34,804 bases of DNA from Halobacteriales archaeon QS_5_70_15. Lineage in GTDB: Archaea > Halobacteriota > Halobacteria > Halobacteriales > Haloarculaceae. The notes below the pieces were generated by a model that saw nothing but the letters and a program-made list of their open reading frames with translations, was not told the DNA's origin and searched no databases. The stretch lies in assembly GCA_003022005.1 (NCBI GenBank), contig PXRQ01000085.1, forward strand, positions 1 through 34,804. The letters are read 5' to 3'. The translations under genes were made by a program, and so were the position numbers. This document shows, one piece after another, positions 7,311 to 15,914 of the stretch; the stretch's first letter is position 1, and every line of letters begins with the position of its first letter.

Positions 7311-7899
7311 TCAGTCGGCGCTCGCGGGGACGCCGTGTTCGATGTGAGTGTCGAGCACGTCGAGGAACTCGGCGAGCCACTCGGCGTGGTCCGGCCACGC
7401 CTGCCCAGTGACGAGGTTGCCGTCGCGGATCACCCCGTCGACCCACGAGCAGCCGGCCGCCTCGACCTCCGCGCGGACCGCCGGGTAGGAGGTCATATCG
7501 CGCCCGTCGAGGACGTCGGCGGCGGCGAGGATCTGCGGGCCGTGACAGAGCGCCGCGACCGGCTTGTCGGCCTCGAAGAAGTGACGGACGGTGTTCGAGG
7601 ACCACCTCGTGGGTCCGGAGGCACTCGGGCGCCCGTCCCCCTGGGACGACCAGGCCGTCGTAGTCGGCCGGATCGACGTCCTCCAGCGCGACGTCGATCG
7701 GGAGATCGTGGCCCCGCTCCTCGAGGTACGTCTGGTCGCCGCGGAAGTCGTGGATCGCCGTCTTCACCGTCCCGCCATCGCCGCGCTCGGGACAGGCCGC
7801 GTGGACCTCGTGGCCCACCATCTCGAGGGCTTGGTACGGTACCTTGGCCTCGTAGTCCTCGACGAAGTCGCCGACGATCATCAGGAGTTTCGCGCTCAT
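7311..7899 (-). pseudogene. DJ-1/PfpI family protein, disrupted by a +1 frameshift
   Basis: From ATG 7899 the protein reads MSAKLLMIVGDFVEDYEAKVPYQALE in the first part and keeps the family pattern through YDGLVVPGGRAPECLRTHEVVLE. The correct frame then continues one base over: TVRHFFEADKPVAALCHGPQ, with the nucleophile Cys in ALCHG, on through MTSYPAVRAEVEAAG to a natural end VLDTHIEHGVPASAD at 7311. The total is 589 nt, one base more than 3n, and the shift lies in GTGTTC at about 7591-7596. An intact gene would give about 195 residues, the normal length. The family includes deglycases, chaperones and proteases. This is either a true frameshift or a one-base sequencing error. The rest of the gene is well preserved, which favours a recent event or an error. 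Confidence 0.8.
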
Positions 7900-8048
7900 G
7901 GTATCACGTGCCACGGGGCACGCCCGGCGCTTGGTTCCGAACGGGAGTAAGACTGACCCGGGAGGTCCCCGCACAGGCGGACGCGACTCCCCGACCGTCA
8001 CCGCCGCCGCGGTACGAGAGGTCGTTCGCGGGCTCGCATCCGAGAGTA

Positions 8049-8831
8049 TCAGCCGTCGAACACGGCGTCGATGTCTGCCAGCGAATCGAGGACGTCGTCC
8101 GGTTCGATGTCGCTCCCGGCCAGCCCGCGGTCGTCCGTGACGCCCGTCCGGACGAGGACGGTGGTCATCCCGGCTCGGTCGCCGAACGCGAGGTCGGTGT
8201 TCAGGCGGTCGCCGACGACCAGACACTCCGAGAGCGGGACGCCCATCGCCTCGCGGGCCATCTCGACGGCCTCCGGTGAGGGCTTGCCGAGGACGCGGTC
8301 CGGGTCCCGCTCGAGGACGCCCGCACACGCGTTGACGATGGCGCCGGACCCGGGGACCATCCGCCCGTCCCCCGCCGGGATGACCACGTCGGGGTCCGAC
8401 CCGACGAAGGCGCCACAGTCGCCGACCGCGCGGTAGGCGTCGGTCAGGTCGTCGTAGTCGAACTCGTGGTCGTAGGAGGCGACGAGCGCGTCGGCCGCCC
8501 CGGGGTCCTCGGTGACGGTGAGATCCGCCTCGTCGAACTGCTCGAGGAGCCCGGGCGACCCGATCACGAACAGCGCGTCCCCGGCGTGGTGCTCGGCGAG
8601 GTAGCGCGTGGTGACGGTGCCGGCCGAGAGCACCTCGCTCGCGTCGGCCTCGATGCCCATCCGCCCGAGCCGCTCGACGTAGGCTTCGCGGGACTTCGTC
8701 GGGTTGTTCGAGAGGAAGAGCAGCCGCAACCCCCGCTCGCGGAGTCGCTCGATAGCTTCGGGAGCGCCCGGGATGGGATCGCGGCCGCGGTAGACGGTTC
8801 CGTCGAGGTCCAGCACCGCACCACGGTACAT
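8049..8831 (-). CDS. HAD superfamily IIA phosphatase (NagD/PGP-like)
   Basis: 260 residues from MYRGAVLDLDGTVYRG. All four HAD motifs are visible: DLDGT near residue 8 (nucleophile Asp), LSNN near residue 41 (motif II), LGKPSPEAVEMA near residue 178 (motif III Lys) and VVGDRLNTDLAFG near 203 (motif IV Asp). The large insert between motifs II and III is the class IIA cap, as in NagD and archaeal 4-nitrophenylphosphatase-like enzymes. Substrate unknown; small phosphate esters are typical. The frame is open 40 codons further upstream, but that part is Arg-rich without homology, so ATG 8831 is used. It lies upstream of the broken PfpI gene on the same strand, 149 bp apart. Confidence 0.88.
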   Translation of the reverse strand: MYRGAVLDLDGTVYRGRDPIPGAPEAIERLRERGLRLLFLSNNPTKSREAYVERLGRMGIEADASEVLSAGTVTTRYLAEHHAGDALFVIGSPGLLEQFDEADLTVTEDPGAADALVASYDHEFDYDDLTDAYRAVGDCGAFVGSDPDVVIPAGDGRMVPGSGAIVNACAGVLERDPDRVLGKPSPEAVEMAREAMGVPLSECLVVGDRLNTDLAFGDRAGMTTVLVRTGVTDDRGLAGSDIEPDDVLDSLADIDAVFDG

Positions 8832-9028
8832 ACGTCCGCTTCGCGCGAGGGGCCGTTGAAACGTCCGGTTCCGGTAGCCCGGATCTCCGGCCGAGCGCCG
8901 CCGGCACCTCTCCCGCGCCCGCCGTTCGAACGTCGGTCGACCGGCCCCCACACCGGCGAGCCCCCGGGAGACGGAAGGGGGGTCGACCGTGGCGAAACCC
9001 CCTTCGCCCTCGGTCCCGATGACGTGAC

Positions 9029-9706
9029 ATGGACGTGGTCGTGAACGCGGCGACGAGCGCCGACGGGAAGCTCTCGACCCGCGAGCGCCGACAGATCCGG
9101 ATCAGTGGCGAGTCGGACTTCGCCCGCGTCGACCGGCTCAGGGCCGCCTCGGACGCGATCCTCGTCGGGGTGGGAACCGTCCTGGCCGACGACCCGTCGC
9201 TGACCCGCCACGACCGCGAGCACCGGCGGCGGCTCCGCGAACGGGGGACGGTCCGCGAGGGGCCGCCCGCGCGGGTGGTGGCGGACTCGCGCGGACGGAC
9301 GCCGCTCGACGCCGAGATACTCGAGGGCGAGCCCCCGACGCTCGTGTTCGTGAGCGAGGCCGCGCCGGACGAACGCCGGGACGCGCTCGCCGGGGCCGGC
9401 GCGTCGGTTCACGTCGCCGGGGACGAACGGGTCGACCTCGCCTCGCTGTGCGAGACGCTGGCCGGAACCGGGGCCGGACAGCTGATGGTCGAGGGCGGCG
9501 GCGAACTCGTTTACTCGCTGTTCGAGGCCGGGCTGGTCGACCGGCTCTCGACGTTCGTCGGGCCGCTGGTGATCGGTGGCAGGGACGCACCTACGCTCGC
9601 CGACGGCGAGGGGTTCACCGGGGCGGAGGGGTTCCGGGAGCTCCGGCTGGACGGCGTCGACCGGTTCGACGGCGGCGTCCTGCTCGAGTGGGACGTGGTC
9701 GACTGA
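9029..9706 (+). CDS. arfC: 2,5-diamino-6-(ribosylamino)pyrimidinone 5'-phosphate reductase
   Basis: 225 residues starting MDVVVNAATSADGKLSTRERRQ. It has the RibD C-terminal (DHFR-like) fold: SADGKLS at residue ~9, the D(F)xRVDRLRAASDAILVG stretch, GTVLADDPSLTRH, and the NADPH-binding LMVEGGGELVYSLFEAGLVD near residue 155. In archaea this enzyme reduces the ribosyl group of the pyrimidine made from GTP, the third step of riboflavin and F420 synthesis. GTP cyclohydrolase III, the first step, is encoded 14 kb away at 23223. There is no deaminase domain, as expected for the archaeal enzyme. The gene is divergent from the HAD gene (197-bp spacer). Confidence 0.9.
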   Translation: MDVVVNAATSADGKLSTRERRQIRISGESDFARVDRLRAASDAILVGVGTVLADDPSLTRHDREHRRRLRERGTVREGPPARVVADSRGRTPLDAEILEGEPPTLVFVSEAAPDERRDALAGAGASVHVAGDERVDLASLCETLAGTGAGQLMVEGGGELVYSLFEAGLVDRLSTFVGPLVIGGRDAPTLADGEGFTGAEGFRELRLDGVDRFDGGVLLEWDVVD

Positions 9707-9795
9707 GAACTGACGGGGTCGACCGAGAGCGCGAGTGGGACGCGACCCCGGCGCGCGAACGCACACACGAAGCGGAAACGGGCCGACCGGGCCGA

Positions 9796-10086
9796 TCAGT
9801 GCGAGTGTCCCGTCATCTCCCCGTAGGTGGCCCCGAACCGCTCCTCGAACAGCTCCATCGTGAGCTCCTCGAGCTGCCGTATAGTCGGGTCCACCCCGTC
9901 CTCGCTGTGGTGGACCGTCGCGTGGATCCGCTGGGCACAGCCCATCATCGCGAGGTCGCTGACGACCTCCGCGGGCGTCTCCTCGCCCTCCTTCAGCAGC
10001 TCGATCAGGTGCGAGGGGAGCGTCACCTCGTCGCTGCCTTCCTCGGACTCGACGGTCAGGGTCACCGTGTCGGACGGGTCTGCCAT
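9796..10086 (-). CDS. Small acidic haloarchaeal protein (DUF7545-like)
   Basis: 96 residues, MADPSDTVTLTVESEEGSDEVTL at the start and ERFGATYGEMTGHSH at the end. It is strongly acidic with a beta-rich start and a helical second half (EVVSDLAMMGCAQRIHATVHH). I recognise the haloarchaeal family DUF7545 by the ATVHH and FEERFG...GHSH pattern. The terminal HSH and the internal HH could bind a metal, but no function is known. It lies downstream of trxB on the same strand with a 280-bp gap that contains one copy of the ~80-bp structured element. Confidence 0.72.
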   Translation of the reverse strand: MADPSDTVTLTVESEEGSDEVTLPSHLIELLKEGEETPAEVVSDLAMMGCAQRIHATVHHSEDGVDPTIRQLEELTMELFEERFGATYGEMTGHSH

Positions 10087-10184
10087 GGGGCCCCTTCTCG
10101 TCAGAGGGACATGGGTCTGTTGGGTCCCGACCGTCCGAGTACACGGCCGAACACGCGGCCGGTCCGGCCGACCGCAGTCACCTC

Positions 10185-10264
10185 ATACGGTCGTGCGTAA
10201 CGATGTACCGGCGATACCCCCGACAGAGTCGGGTATCGACGGTAAAAGACTGCGTACGACCGTA
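10185..10264 (+). repeat. ~80-bp palindromic intergenic element, copy 1
   Basis: The terminal arms TACGGTCGTGCGTA and TGCGTACGACCGTA pair over 14 bp (two G-U). Inside are AACGATGTACCGG on the left and CGGTAAAAGAC on the right, then a central hairpin GATACCC / GGGTATC. Copy 3 at 15741-15821, read on the minus strand, differs at only about seven of 80 positions. Copy 2 (14312-14389) is more diverged. The element lies in the 280 bp between trxB and the DUF7545 gene, about 100 bp past the trxB stop. No target-site duplication seen. It could be a structured RNA, a 3'-end element or a MITE-like repeat. Confidence 0.85.
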
Positions 10265-10366
10265 CCAGCGGAGGGATCGGGACCGTCGACCACGCGGAGC
10301 GGCGGGCGGCGACCACGGGCCGTGTCCGCGGGGGTGACACGGGATCGACCGGTACAGTCCCCGGGA

Positions 10367-11440
10367 TCAGTCGTCGTCGGCCGTCGTCGCGCCGGCTTCC
10401 GAGTCCGCCTCGGCGGCCGCCCGCTCGCGGTCGAGGTCCTCGAGGTAGCTATCGGCGTCGAGGGCGGCCTTGACGCCCATCCCGCCCGCGGTGGCGGCCT
10501 GCTGGTAGTGGAAGTCGACGACGTCGCCCGCGCCGAAGACCCCCTCGACGGCGGTTCTCGTCTGACCGCCGCCGCGGCCGCCCTCGGTCAGAAGGTACCC
10601 TTCCTCGTCCATCTCGACGCCGGTGTCCTCGAGGTAGTCGGTGTTCGGCGTGTGGCCGATGGCGAGGAACACCGCGCCCACGTCGAAGTCGTAGGTCTCG
10701 GTCCCGGGGTCGTCGAGGTTCTCCTTCGGGTGGCCCGACTCGTTCGTGGCGAGGATGACGTGCGAGACGCCGTCCTCGGCCGAGCCGTGGATCTCCAGCA
10801 GCTCGGTGTTCCGCAGGAGTTCGATCTCGCCGGCCTCGACCTTCTCCATCGTGCGGTCGACCCAGTAGTCCTCGGCGCGGAACTCCTCGCGCCGATGGGC
10901 GACGTAGACGGTGTCGGCGAACTTCGTGAGGAAGTTGGCCTCCTCCATCGCCGCGTCGCCGCCCCCGACGACGAGCATGTCCTCGCCGCGGAAGAAGGCG
11001 CCGTCGCATGTGGCACACGTCGAGACGCCGTAGCCCATCAGCTCGTCCTCGCCCGGCACGCCGAGCGTGCGGGCGCTGGCCCCCGAGGCGGCGACGAACG
11101 CGTCGGTCGTGTAGACCGTGCCGTCGCGGAGCTCGACCCGGAACCCCCGGTCGGGACCCTCGTCCTCGGCCGCCACGTCGACGACGACGCCGTGGTCGAT
11201 CTCGGCGCCGAACCGCTCGGCCTGCTCCTTCATGTTATTTATAAGGTCCGGCCCGGAGATGCCCTCCGGGAAGCCGGGGTAGTTGGCGACGTCGGTCGTC
11301 AGGGTGAGTTGGCCGCCGGGTTCGACCCCCTCGAGGACCAGCGGCGCGTTGTTCGAGCGACCGGCGTAGATAGCCGCGCTCAACCCCGCGATCCCGGTCC
11401 CGGCGACGATCATCCGGCGGTGTTCGGCGTCCTCGGTCAT
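10367..11440 (-). CDS. trxB: Thioredoxin reductase family flavoprotein
   Basis: 357 residues from MTEDAEHRRMIVAGTG. FAD-binding GTGIAGLSAAIYAGRSN is near the N-terminus, the redox pair CATC lies in STCATCDGAFF around residue 140, the second dinucleotide site is VVGGGDAAMEEANF, and the C-terminal FAD motif is GVFGAGDV. The protein should reduce a thioredoxin-like partner using NAD(P)H. The C-terminal tail (res ~330 on) is an acidic Ala/Glu/Asp extension common in haloarchaea. A second in-frame ATG exists 9 codons upstream (11467); I prefer 11440 because homology begins right after it. It is divergent from aroA. It could feed electrons to CcdA and TlpA at 2034-3217, but that link is inference. 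Confidence 0.9.
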   Translation of the reverse strand: MTEDAEHRRMIVAGTGIAGLSAAIYAGRSNNAPLVLEGVEPGGQLTLTTDVANYPGFPEGISGPDLINNMKEQAERFGAEIDHGVVVDVAAEDEGPDRGFRVELRDGTVYTTDAFVAASGASARTLGVPGEDELMGYGVSTCATCDGAFFRGEDMLVVGGGDAAMEEANFLTKFADTVYVAHRREEFRAEDYWVDRTMEKVEAGEIELLRNTELLEIHGSAEDGVSHVILATNESGHPKENLDDPGTETYDFDVGAVFLAIGHTPNTDYLEDTGVEMDEEGYLLTEGGRGGGQTRTAVEGVFGAGDVVDFHYQQAATAGGMGVKAALDADSYLEDLDRERAAAEADSEAGATTADDD

Positions 11441-11611
11441 GAGGGAGAGTAGCCCGGGACCGGACATTACGCTTGTGCTGTCTGCGCGAACGACTACACG
11501 ACCGGCTCGGTATCACGGGGCACGTGTGACCGCCTCCGGACGGCGCCGTCGGATGGTGGGCGGTCCGGAGAAGACGGTACGCTGATGCCGGGCGACGCCG
11601 ACGGGCCGGAC

Positions 11612-12901
11612 ATGGACGCACGCGTCTCCCGCTCGACGGTGACTGGTCGGGCCCGGGCGCCCCCCTCGAAGAGCTACACCCACCGGGCGATACTCGCCGC
11701 CGGGTACGCCGACGGTGCCGTCGTCCGCGACCCGCTCGACAGCGCCGACACCCGGGCGACGATGCGCGCGGTCGACCTGTACGGCGGCGACGTCGCCGAG
11801 CCCGACGGCGACTTCGAGGTCGTGGGGTTCGACGGCCGGCCCGAAGTGCCGGCAGACGTCATCGACTGCGCCAACAGCGGGACGACGATGCGGCTCACGA
11901 CGGCGACCGCGGCGCTCGCCGACGGGCTGACGGTCCTCACCGGCGATTCCTCGCTCCGGTCGCGGCCGCAGGGCCCGCTCCTCGACGCCATCGAGCAACT
12001 GGGCGGCCGCGCGGAGTCCACCCGCGGGAACGGGCAGGCACCGCTGGTCGTCGGCGGTCCGATCGAGGGGGGGCGAGCCTCGATACCGGGCGACGTCTCC
12101 TCACAGTTCGTCACGGCGCTGCTGATGGCCGGCGCGGTCACCGAGGAGGGGATCACGGTGGACCTGGAGACCGAGCTCAAGTCCGCGCCGTACGTCGACG
12201 TCACGATCGAGGTCCTCGCCGCCTTCGGCGTCGACGCCCGCGAAACGGACCGGGGCTACCGCGTCGACGGCGGGCAGTCCTACGAGCCGGCGGACGGGGA
12301 GTACCGCGTTCCGGGGGACTTCTCCTCGATGTCGTACCTGGTGGCGGCCGGGGCGCTGGCGGCCGAGGACGGCCTCGTCGTCGAGGGCGCGGTCCCGAGC
12401 GCACAGGGGGACAGCGCCATCGTCGACGTCGTCGACCGGATGGGCGCCGAGGTGGAGTGGGACCGCGACGACGGGACGATCACCGTCGGCCGCGGCGGCC
12501 TCTCGGGTATCCAGGTCGGGGTCGCGGACACGCCGGACCTGCTCCCGACGATCGCGGCACTCGGTGCGGCCGCCGACGGGACGACCCGCATCACCGACTG
12601 CGAGCACGTCCGGTACAAGGAGACCGACCGGGTGAGCGCGATGGCCGAGGCGCTCGGGAAGATGGGTACGGTCGTCGAGGAATCGCAGGACGAGCTCGTG
12701 GTCCACGGCGGGGAGACCGACATGGTCGGGGCCGAGGTCGACTGCCGTGGCGACCACCGCATCGTGATGGCGCTCGCCGTCGCCGGCCTCGTCGCCGAAG
12801 GGACCACCACCGTCGCCGGTGCCGAACACGTCGACGTCTCCTTTCCCGGGTTCTTCGACGTGCTCGCCGGGCTCGGGGCGGACGTGACGACCACCGGATA
12901 G
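11612..12901 (+). CDS. aroA: 3-phosphoshikimate 1-carboxyvinyltransferase (EPSP synthase)
   Basis: 429 residues from [20 protein letters not shown]. It joins phosphoenolpyruvate to shikimate 3-phosphate, step six of the shikimate pathway. The substrate-binding motifs are [10 protein letters not shown] near the N-terminus, NSGTTMRL near residue 90, [30 protein letters not shown] and the [13 protein letters not shown] motif. The length is normal. Another in-frame ATG lies 9 codons upstream (11585), but the family starts at MDARVS. Next on the strand come the phosphatase gene (53-bp gap) and aroC, the following step of the pathway. Confidence 0.93.
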   Translation: MDARVSRSTVTGRARAPPSKSYTHRAILAAGYADGAVVRDPLDSADTRATMRAVDLYGGDVAEPDGDFEVVGFDGRPEVPADVIDCANSGTTMRLTTATAALADGLTVLTGDSSLRSRPQGPLLDAIEQLGGRAESTRGNGQAPLVVGGPIEGGRASIPGDVSSQFVTALLMAGAVTEEGITVDLETELKSAPYVDVTIEVLAAFGVDARETDRGYRVDGGQSYEPADGEYRVPGDFSSMSYLVAAGALAAEDGLVVEGAVPSAQGDSAIVDVVDRMGAEVEWDRDDGTITVGRGGLSGIQVGVADTPDLLPTIAALGAAADGTTRITDCEHVRYKETDRVSAMAEALGKMGTVVEESQDELVVHGGETDMVGAEVDCRGDHRIVMALAVAGLVAEGTTTVAGAEHVDVSFPGFFDVLAGLGADVTTTG

Positions 12902-12922
12902 GGAGACCGCGCGACCGTACTG

Positions 12923-12929
12923 ATTTATC
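12923..12929 (+). promoter_or_regulatory. TATA-like box before the phosphatase gene
   Basis: ATTTATC centred 28-29 bp before ATG 12955, in the 53-bp gap after aroA. It implies a separate start of transcription inside the aroA-phosphatase pair. Confidence 0.5.
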
Positions 12930-12954
12930 CCGAAGGGGAGCGGGGAGTACGACG

Positions 12955-14232
12955 ATGCTCCGCGAGTCGCTCGCCGAGGACCTCCGTGCGGACGAGGTAG
13001 CACCGGGGTTGGTGCGGCCGGCGTGGTCGGACTACTGCTTCGCGAACGTCCCGGACACGGTGCGGTCGCTGTTCGGCACGGACGCCCGCCGACCGCTCCC
13101 CGCGGACGCGCTCGACGGGATCGACGGAAGCGTCGAGCACGTCGTCTGCGTGTGGATCGACGGGTTCGGCTGGAACCACCTCCGTCGAGTCCGGCCGGAC
13201 CATCCGTTCCTGGACGAACTCGCCGATCGGGCGACCGTCACCCCGCTCACGAGCACTTATCCGTCGGAGACGGCCGCGGCCGTCTCAACGTTCCACACCG
13301 CGACCCAGCCGGTCGAACACGGCGTCCTCGGCTGGTTCGCTCACGAGGAGCGCCTCGGCGGGAACCTGCAGACGCTCCCGTTCGCGGACCTCGACGGGGA
13401 GGTACTGGAGTCGGTGCTCGTCGATCCCGACCCGTCCGTGCTGATCGACGAACGGCCGATTTACGAGACACTCCCGGCCGACTCGTATCTCGTCGCCCCC
13501 GAGGGGCAGGGCGAGACGAGGTTCTCCGCGCAGACGACGACCGGCGCGACCCCGGTCGACTTCCGGAACGTTGCCCAGGGGGCTTACCGGGTCCGAGAGC
13601 GGCTCGAATCGGCGGAGGGGCCGACGTTCGTCCAGCTGTACGTCCCACAGGTAGACACGCTCTCGCACCACAGCGGCGTCCGCCATCCGGAGACGGACGC
13701 ACAGCTCGCGGCGGTCTGTGCGGCCGTCCGCCGCGAGATCGTCGAGCGGCTCGACCCCGACCTGGCCGCGCGGACCGCGTTCCTCCTCACCGCCGACCAC
13801 GGGGAAGTCGACGCGACCCCCGAGACGACGGTCGCCCTCGACGGACTCGACCTCGAGCCGCACCTCGAACGCGACGCCGACGGTGCCCCGATCCCCGCGC
13901 AGGGCGGCCCCCGGAACCTCCAGTTCCACGCCCGAACGGGGCATCGGGACCGGCTGGTCGCCGAACTCGAGCGCGGGCTGGCGCCGCTGGACCCGCTGGT
14001 ACTCACCGGCGGGGAGGTCAGGGAGGCGGAGCTGTTCGGCGACTGCGAGCCGAGCGATCGGTTCGAGCGGCGCCGACCGGACGTGCTCGCGGTACCGCGC
14101 GAGGGGTTCGCCTGGTACGAGGCCGAGGACGCGGACGGCCACCTGTCGTACGTCGGGATGCACGGGGGGATGCACGAGGACGAGACCCTGGTCCCGTTCG
14201 CGGCGGCGGCGGTTTCGGACCTGCAGGGCTGA
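12955..14232 (+). CDS. Alkaline phosphatase superfamily protein (nucleotide pyrophosphatase/phosphodiesterase type)
   Basis: 425 residues starting MLRESLAEDLRADEVAPGLV. Key pieces are VVCVWIDGFGWNHL near residue 60 (the first metal Asp), TSTYPSETAAAVSTFHTATQP near 100 (nucleophile Thr/Ser region), VPQVDTLSHHSGVRHPE near 225 (Asp and His ligands), LLTADHGEVD near 278 (Asp-His ligands) and YVGMHGGMHEDETLVPF near the end (His). This is the pattern of type I phosphodiesterases/nucleotide pyrophosphatases. There is no signal peptide, so it should be cytoplasmic. A TATA-like ATTTATC at 12923-12929 lies about 28 bp before the ATG, so it has its own leaderless promoter. Substrate unknown. It sits between aroA and aroC without an obvious pathway role. 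Confidence 0.85.
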   Translation: MLRESLAEDLRADEVAPGLVRPAWSDYCFANVPDTVRSLFGTDARRPLPADALDGIDGSVEHVVCVWIDGFGWNHLRRVRPDHPFLDELADRATVTPLTSTYPSETAAAVSTFHTATQPVEHGVLGWFAHEERLGGNLQTLPFADLDGEVLESVLVDPDPSVLIDERPIYETLPADSYLVAPEGQGETRFSAQTTTGATPVDFRNVAQGAYRVRERLESAEGPTFVQLYVPQVDTLSHHSGVRHPETDAQLAAVCAAVRREIVERLDPDLAARTAFLLTADHGEVDATPETTVALDGLDLEPHLERDADGAPIPAQGGPRNLQFHARTGHRDRLVAELERGLAPLDPLVLTGGEVREAELFGDCEPSDRFERRRPDVLAVPREGFAWYEAEDADGHLSYVGMHGGMHEDETLVPFAAAAVSDLQG

Positions 14233-14311
14233 CACGGCGGCACCGATCCGGGCACCACGCGAGGGGAGGTGCCACGCTCGGGACCGGGTCCGGCGATCCC
14301 GTCCGGGCCTC

Positions 14312-14389
14312 TACGGACGGGTGTAACGATTTACCGGTGACCGCCCGGACCGTATTCCCGAGCGCCGGTAAAAGACTACAACCGTCCGT
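14312..14389 (+). repeat. ~80-bp palindromic intergenic element, copy 2 (diverged)
   Basis: Same orientation as copy 1. The outer stem is ACGGACGG at 14313-14320 pairing with CCGTCCGT near 14382-14389, extended by TGTA/TACA. Compared with copy 1 the arms differ, yet they still pair: T-A became A-T, T-A became G-C and C-G became T-A. The inner invariants are kept: AACGAT.TACCGG on the left and CCGGTAAAAGACT on the right. The central hairpin is not conserved in sequence. It lies in the 330-bp gap between the phosphatase and aroC, upstream of the aroC promoter. Apart from this element and the aroC promoter I see nothing in that gap. Confidence 0.75.
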
Positions 14390-14530
14390 GTCGGGGCCCG
14401 CGGATCCCCCCGCGGTGGGTCTCAGGTCACGCGAGGGGGTGGTCCCGTCACCGCGGTTAAACCCTCGGGCCGACCCCCCACCCGGAAGGCGGCGCGTCCC
14501 CGTGTCGGTACCGACGGGGGAACCTGCAAC

Positions 14531-14557
14531 GCCTAAATGCGAGCCACTCTCAGGAGG
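14531..14557 (+). promoter_or_regulatory. aroC promoter and Shine-Dalgarno site
   Basis: TATA-like CCTAAAT at about 14532-14538, followed by a strong Shine-Dalgarno AGGAGG at 14552-14557, 5 bp before ATG 14563. Few genes here have such a site; it fixes the aroC start. Confidence 0.6.
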
Positions 14558-14562
14558 GTGTA

Positions 14563-15741
14563 ATGAACGGGAACGAGTTCGGTCGGCTCTTTCGGGTGAC
14601 GACCTACGGGGAGAGCCACGGGCCGGCGATGGGCTGTACCGTCTCGGGCGTGCCGGCGGGCGTCGAACTGGACGAGGACGACGTGCAGGTCGAACTCGAC
14701 AGACGGAAACCCGGCCAGTCGATGATCACCACCTCCCGGGGCGAACCGGACGAGGTGACGATCAACTCCGGCGTGCAGGACGGCTACACGACGGGGACGC
14801 CGGTCGGGATGGTCATCCAGAACAAGGACGCCCGCTCGGGCAAGTACGAGCCGTTCGTCACCGCCCCACGCCCTTCGCACGGGGACTACACGTACTCGGC
14901 CAAGTTCGGGACGCGGAACTGGGGCGGGGGCGGGCGCTCCTCGGCCCGCGAGACGGTCAACTGGGTGGCCGCGGGCGCCGTAGCGAAGCAGGTGCTCGAA
15001 CAGTCCGACCACGACGTGCGGGTCAAGGCCCACGTCAACCGGATCGGCGACATCGCGGCACCGGAAGTGAGCTTCGAGGAGATGCTGGAGCACGCCGAGG
15101 AGAACGAGGTCCGGTGTGCCCACCCCGAGACCGCCGAGCGGATGCGCGAGGCCATCGACGAGTACCAGGAGCGGGGCGACTCCATCGGCGGCTCCATCTA
15201 CTTCGAGGCCCGTGGCGTCCCGCGTGGCCTGGGCGCCCCGCGGTTCGACTCGTTCCCCTCGCGGCTCGGCGCGGCGATGATGGCCATCCCCGCGACGACG
15301 GCGTTCGAGTTCGGCCTCGGACGGGCGGCCCGCTCGGTCGCCGGGATCGACCGCAACGAGGACTGGACGTTCGACGAGGGCGACCGCCCCGAGGTCGTCA
15401 GCGGGGAGGGCGACCCTGTGCCGGTCGGCAACGATCACGGCGGCCTGCAGGGTGGGATCACGACCGGCGAGCCGACCGTCGACTGGGAGACGGGCGAGCA
15501 CAAGCGCATCCAGGTCGTCGGCCGGCACGACCCGTCGCTCCCGCCCCGCGCGGTGCCGGTCGTCGAGGCGATGCTGAACCTCACCATCCTGGACTTCATG
15601 CTCCTCGGGGGCCGCATCAACCCCGACCGACTGGACGACCGTCCGGGCGAGTACGAGACGGACTACCACCCGAGTTCGCCGCAGAACGACCCGGACGACG
15701 CAGCGACGCGTGCCGAACCGACCGAGCCGACCGAGGACTGA
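14563..15741 (+). CDS. aroC: Chorismate synthase
   Basis: 392 residues from MNGNEFGRLFRVTTYGESHGPAMG. It converts EPSP to chorismate with reduced FMN as cofactor. Signatures: TYGESHGPAMGCTVSGVPAG near the start, DRRKPGQSMITTSRGEPDEV near residue 45, RPSHGDYTYSAKFG and GGGRSSARETV around 105-130, NDHGGLQGGITTGEP near residue 290 and LLGGRINPDRL near 347. The length is typical; the tail after residue 375 is Pro/Glu/Thr rich. A strong Shine-Dalgarno precedes the ATG. aroA, the previous pathway step, is two genes upstream. Inverted copies of the structured element lie on both sides of this gene; copy 3 begins at its stop codon. Confidence 0.95.
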   Translation: MNGNEFGRLFRVTTYGESHGPAMGCTVSGVPAGVELDEDDVQVELDRRKPGQSMITTSRGEPDEVTINSGVQDGYTTGTPVGMVIQNKDARSGKYEPFVTAPRPSHGDYTYSAKFGTRNWGGGGRSSARETVNWVAAGAVAKQVLEQSDHDVRVKAHVNRIGDIAAPEVSFEEMLEHAEENEVRCAHPETAERMREAIDEYQERGDSIGGSIYFEARGVPRGLGAPRFDSFPSRLGAAMMAIPATTAFEFGLGRAARSVAGIDRNEDWTFDEGDRPEVVSGEGDPVPVGNDHGGLQGGITTGEPTVDWETGEHKRIQVVGRHDPSLPPRAVPVVEAMLNLTILDFMLLGGRINPDRLDDRPGEYETDYHPSSPQNDPDDAATRAEPTEPTED

Positions 15742-15821
15742 TACGGTCGTGCGTCGTCTTTTACCGTCGATACCCGACCCCGTCCGGGGTATCGCCGGTA
15801 CATCGTTACGCACGACCGTAT
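15741..15821 (-). repeat. ~80-bp palindromic intergenic element, copy 3 (inverted)
   Basis: Read on the minus strand it matches copy 1 over its whole length with about seven differences. The arms TACGGTCGTGCGT and ACGCACGACCGTA pair over 13 bp without wobble, because both G-U pairs of copy 1 are G-C or U-A here. The invariant AACGATGTACCGG and CGGTAAAAGAC segments are present. The element begins at the last base of the aroC stop codon, so it would lie in the aroC 3' untranslated region. Relative to the gene before it, its orientation equals that of copy 1 behind trxB. Confidence 0.85.
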
Positions 15822-15914
15822 GAGGGATCATCGGGGCCGTCGTGAGTTTCGACGAGTCTCGGCCGAGCGGTCGACCGGCTACCGCACAGTCTGTCGTGCG
15901 GAGAAGGTGCCCCT

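Noticed and set aside
7590..7600. Programmed frameshifting in the PfpI gene.
   Set aside because: No slippery heptamer or downstream pseudoknot is evident, and relatives in the family need no frameshift.
10185..10264. Small protein from the repeat (frames reading VFYRRYP ... VSPVHRYARPY).
   Set aside because: Similar peptides arise from each copy only because the DNA is repeated; base changes follow stem pairing rather than codon positions, and no start site is present.
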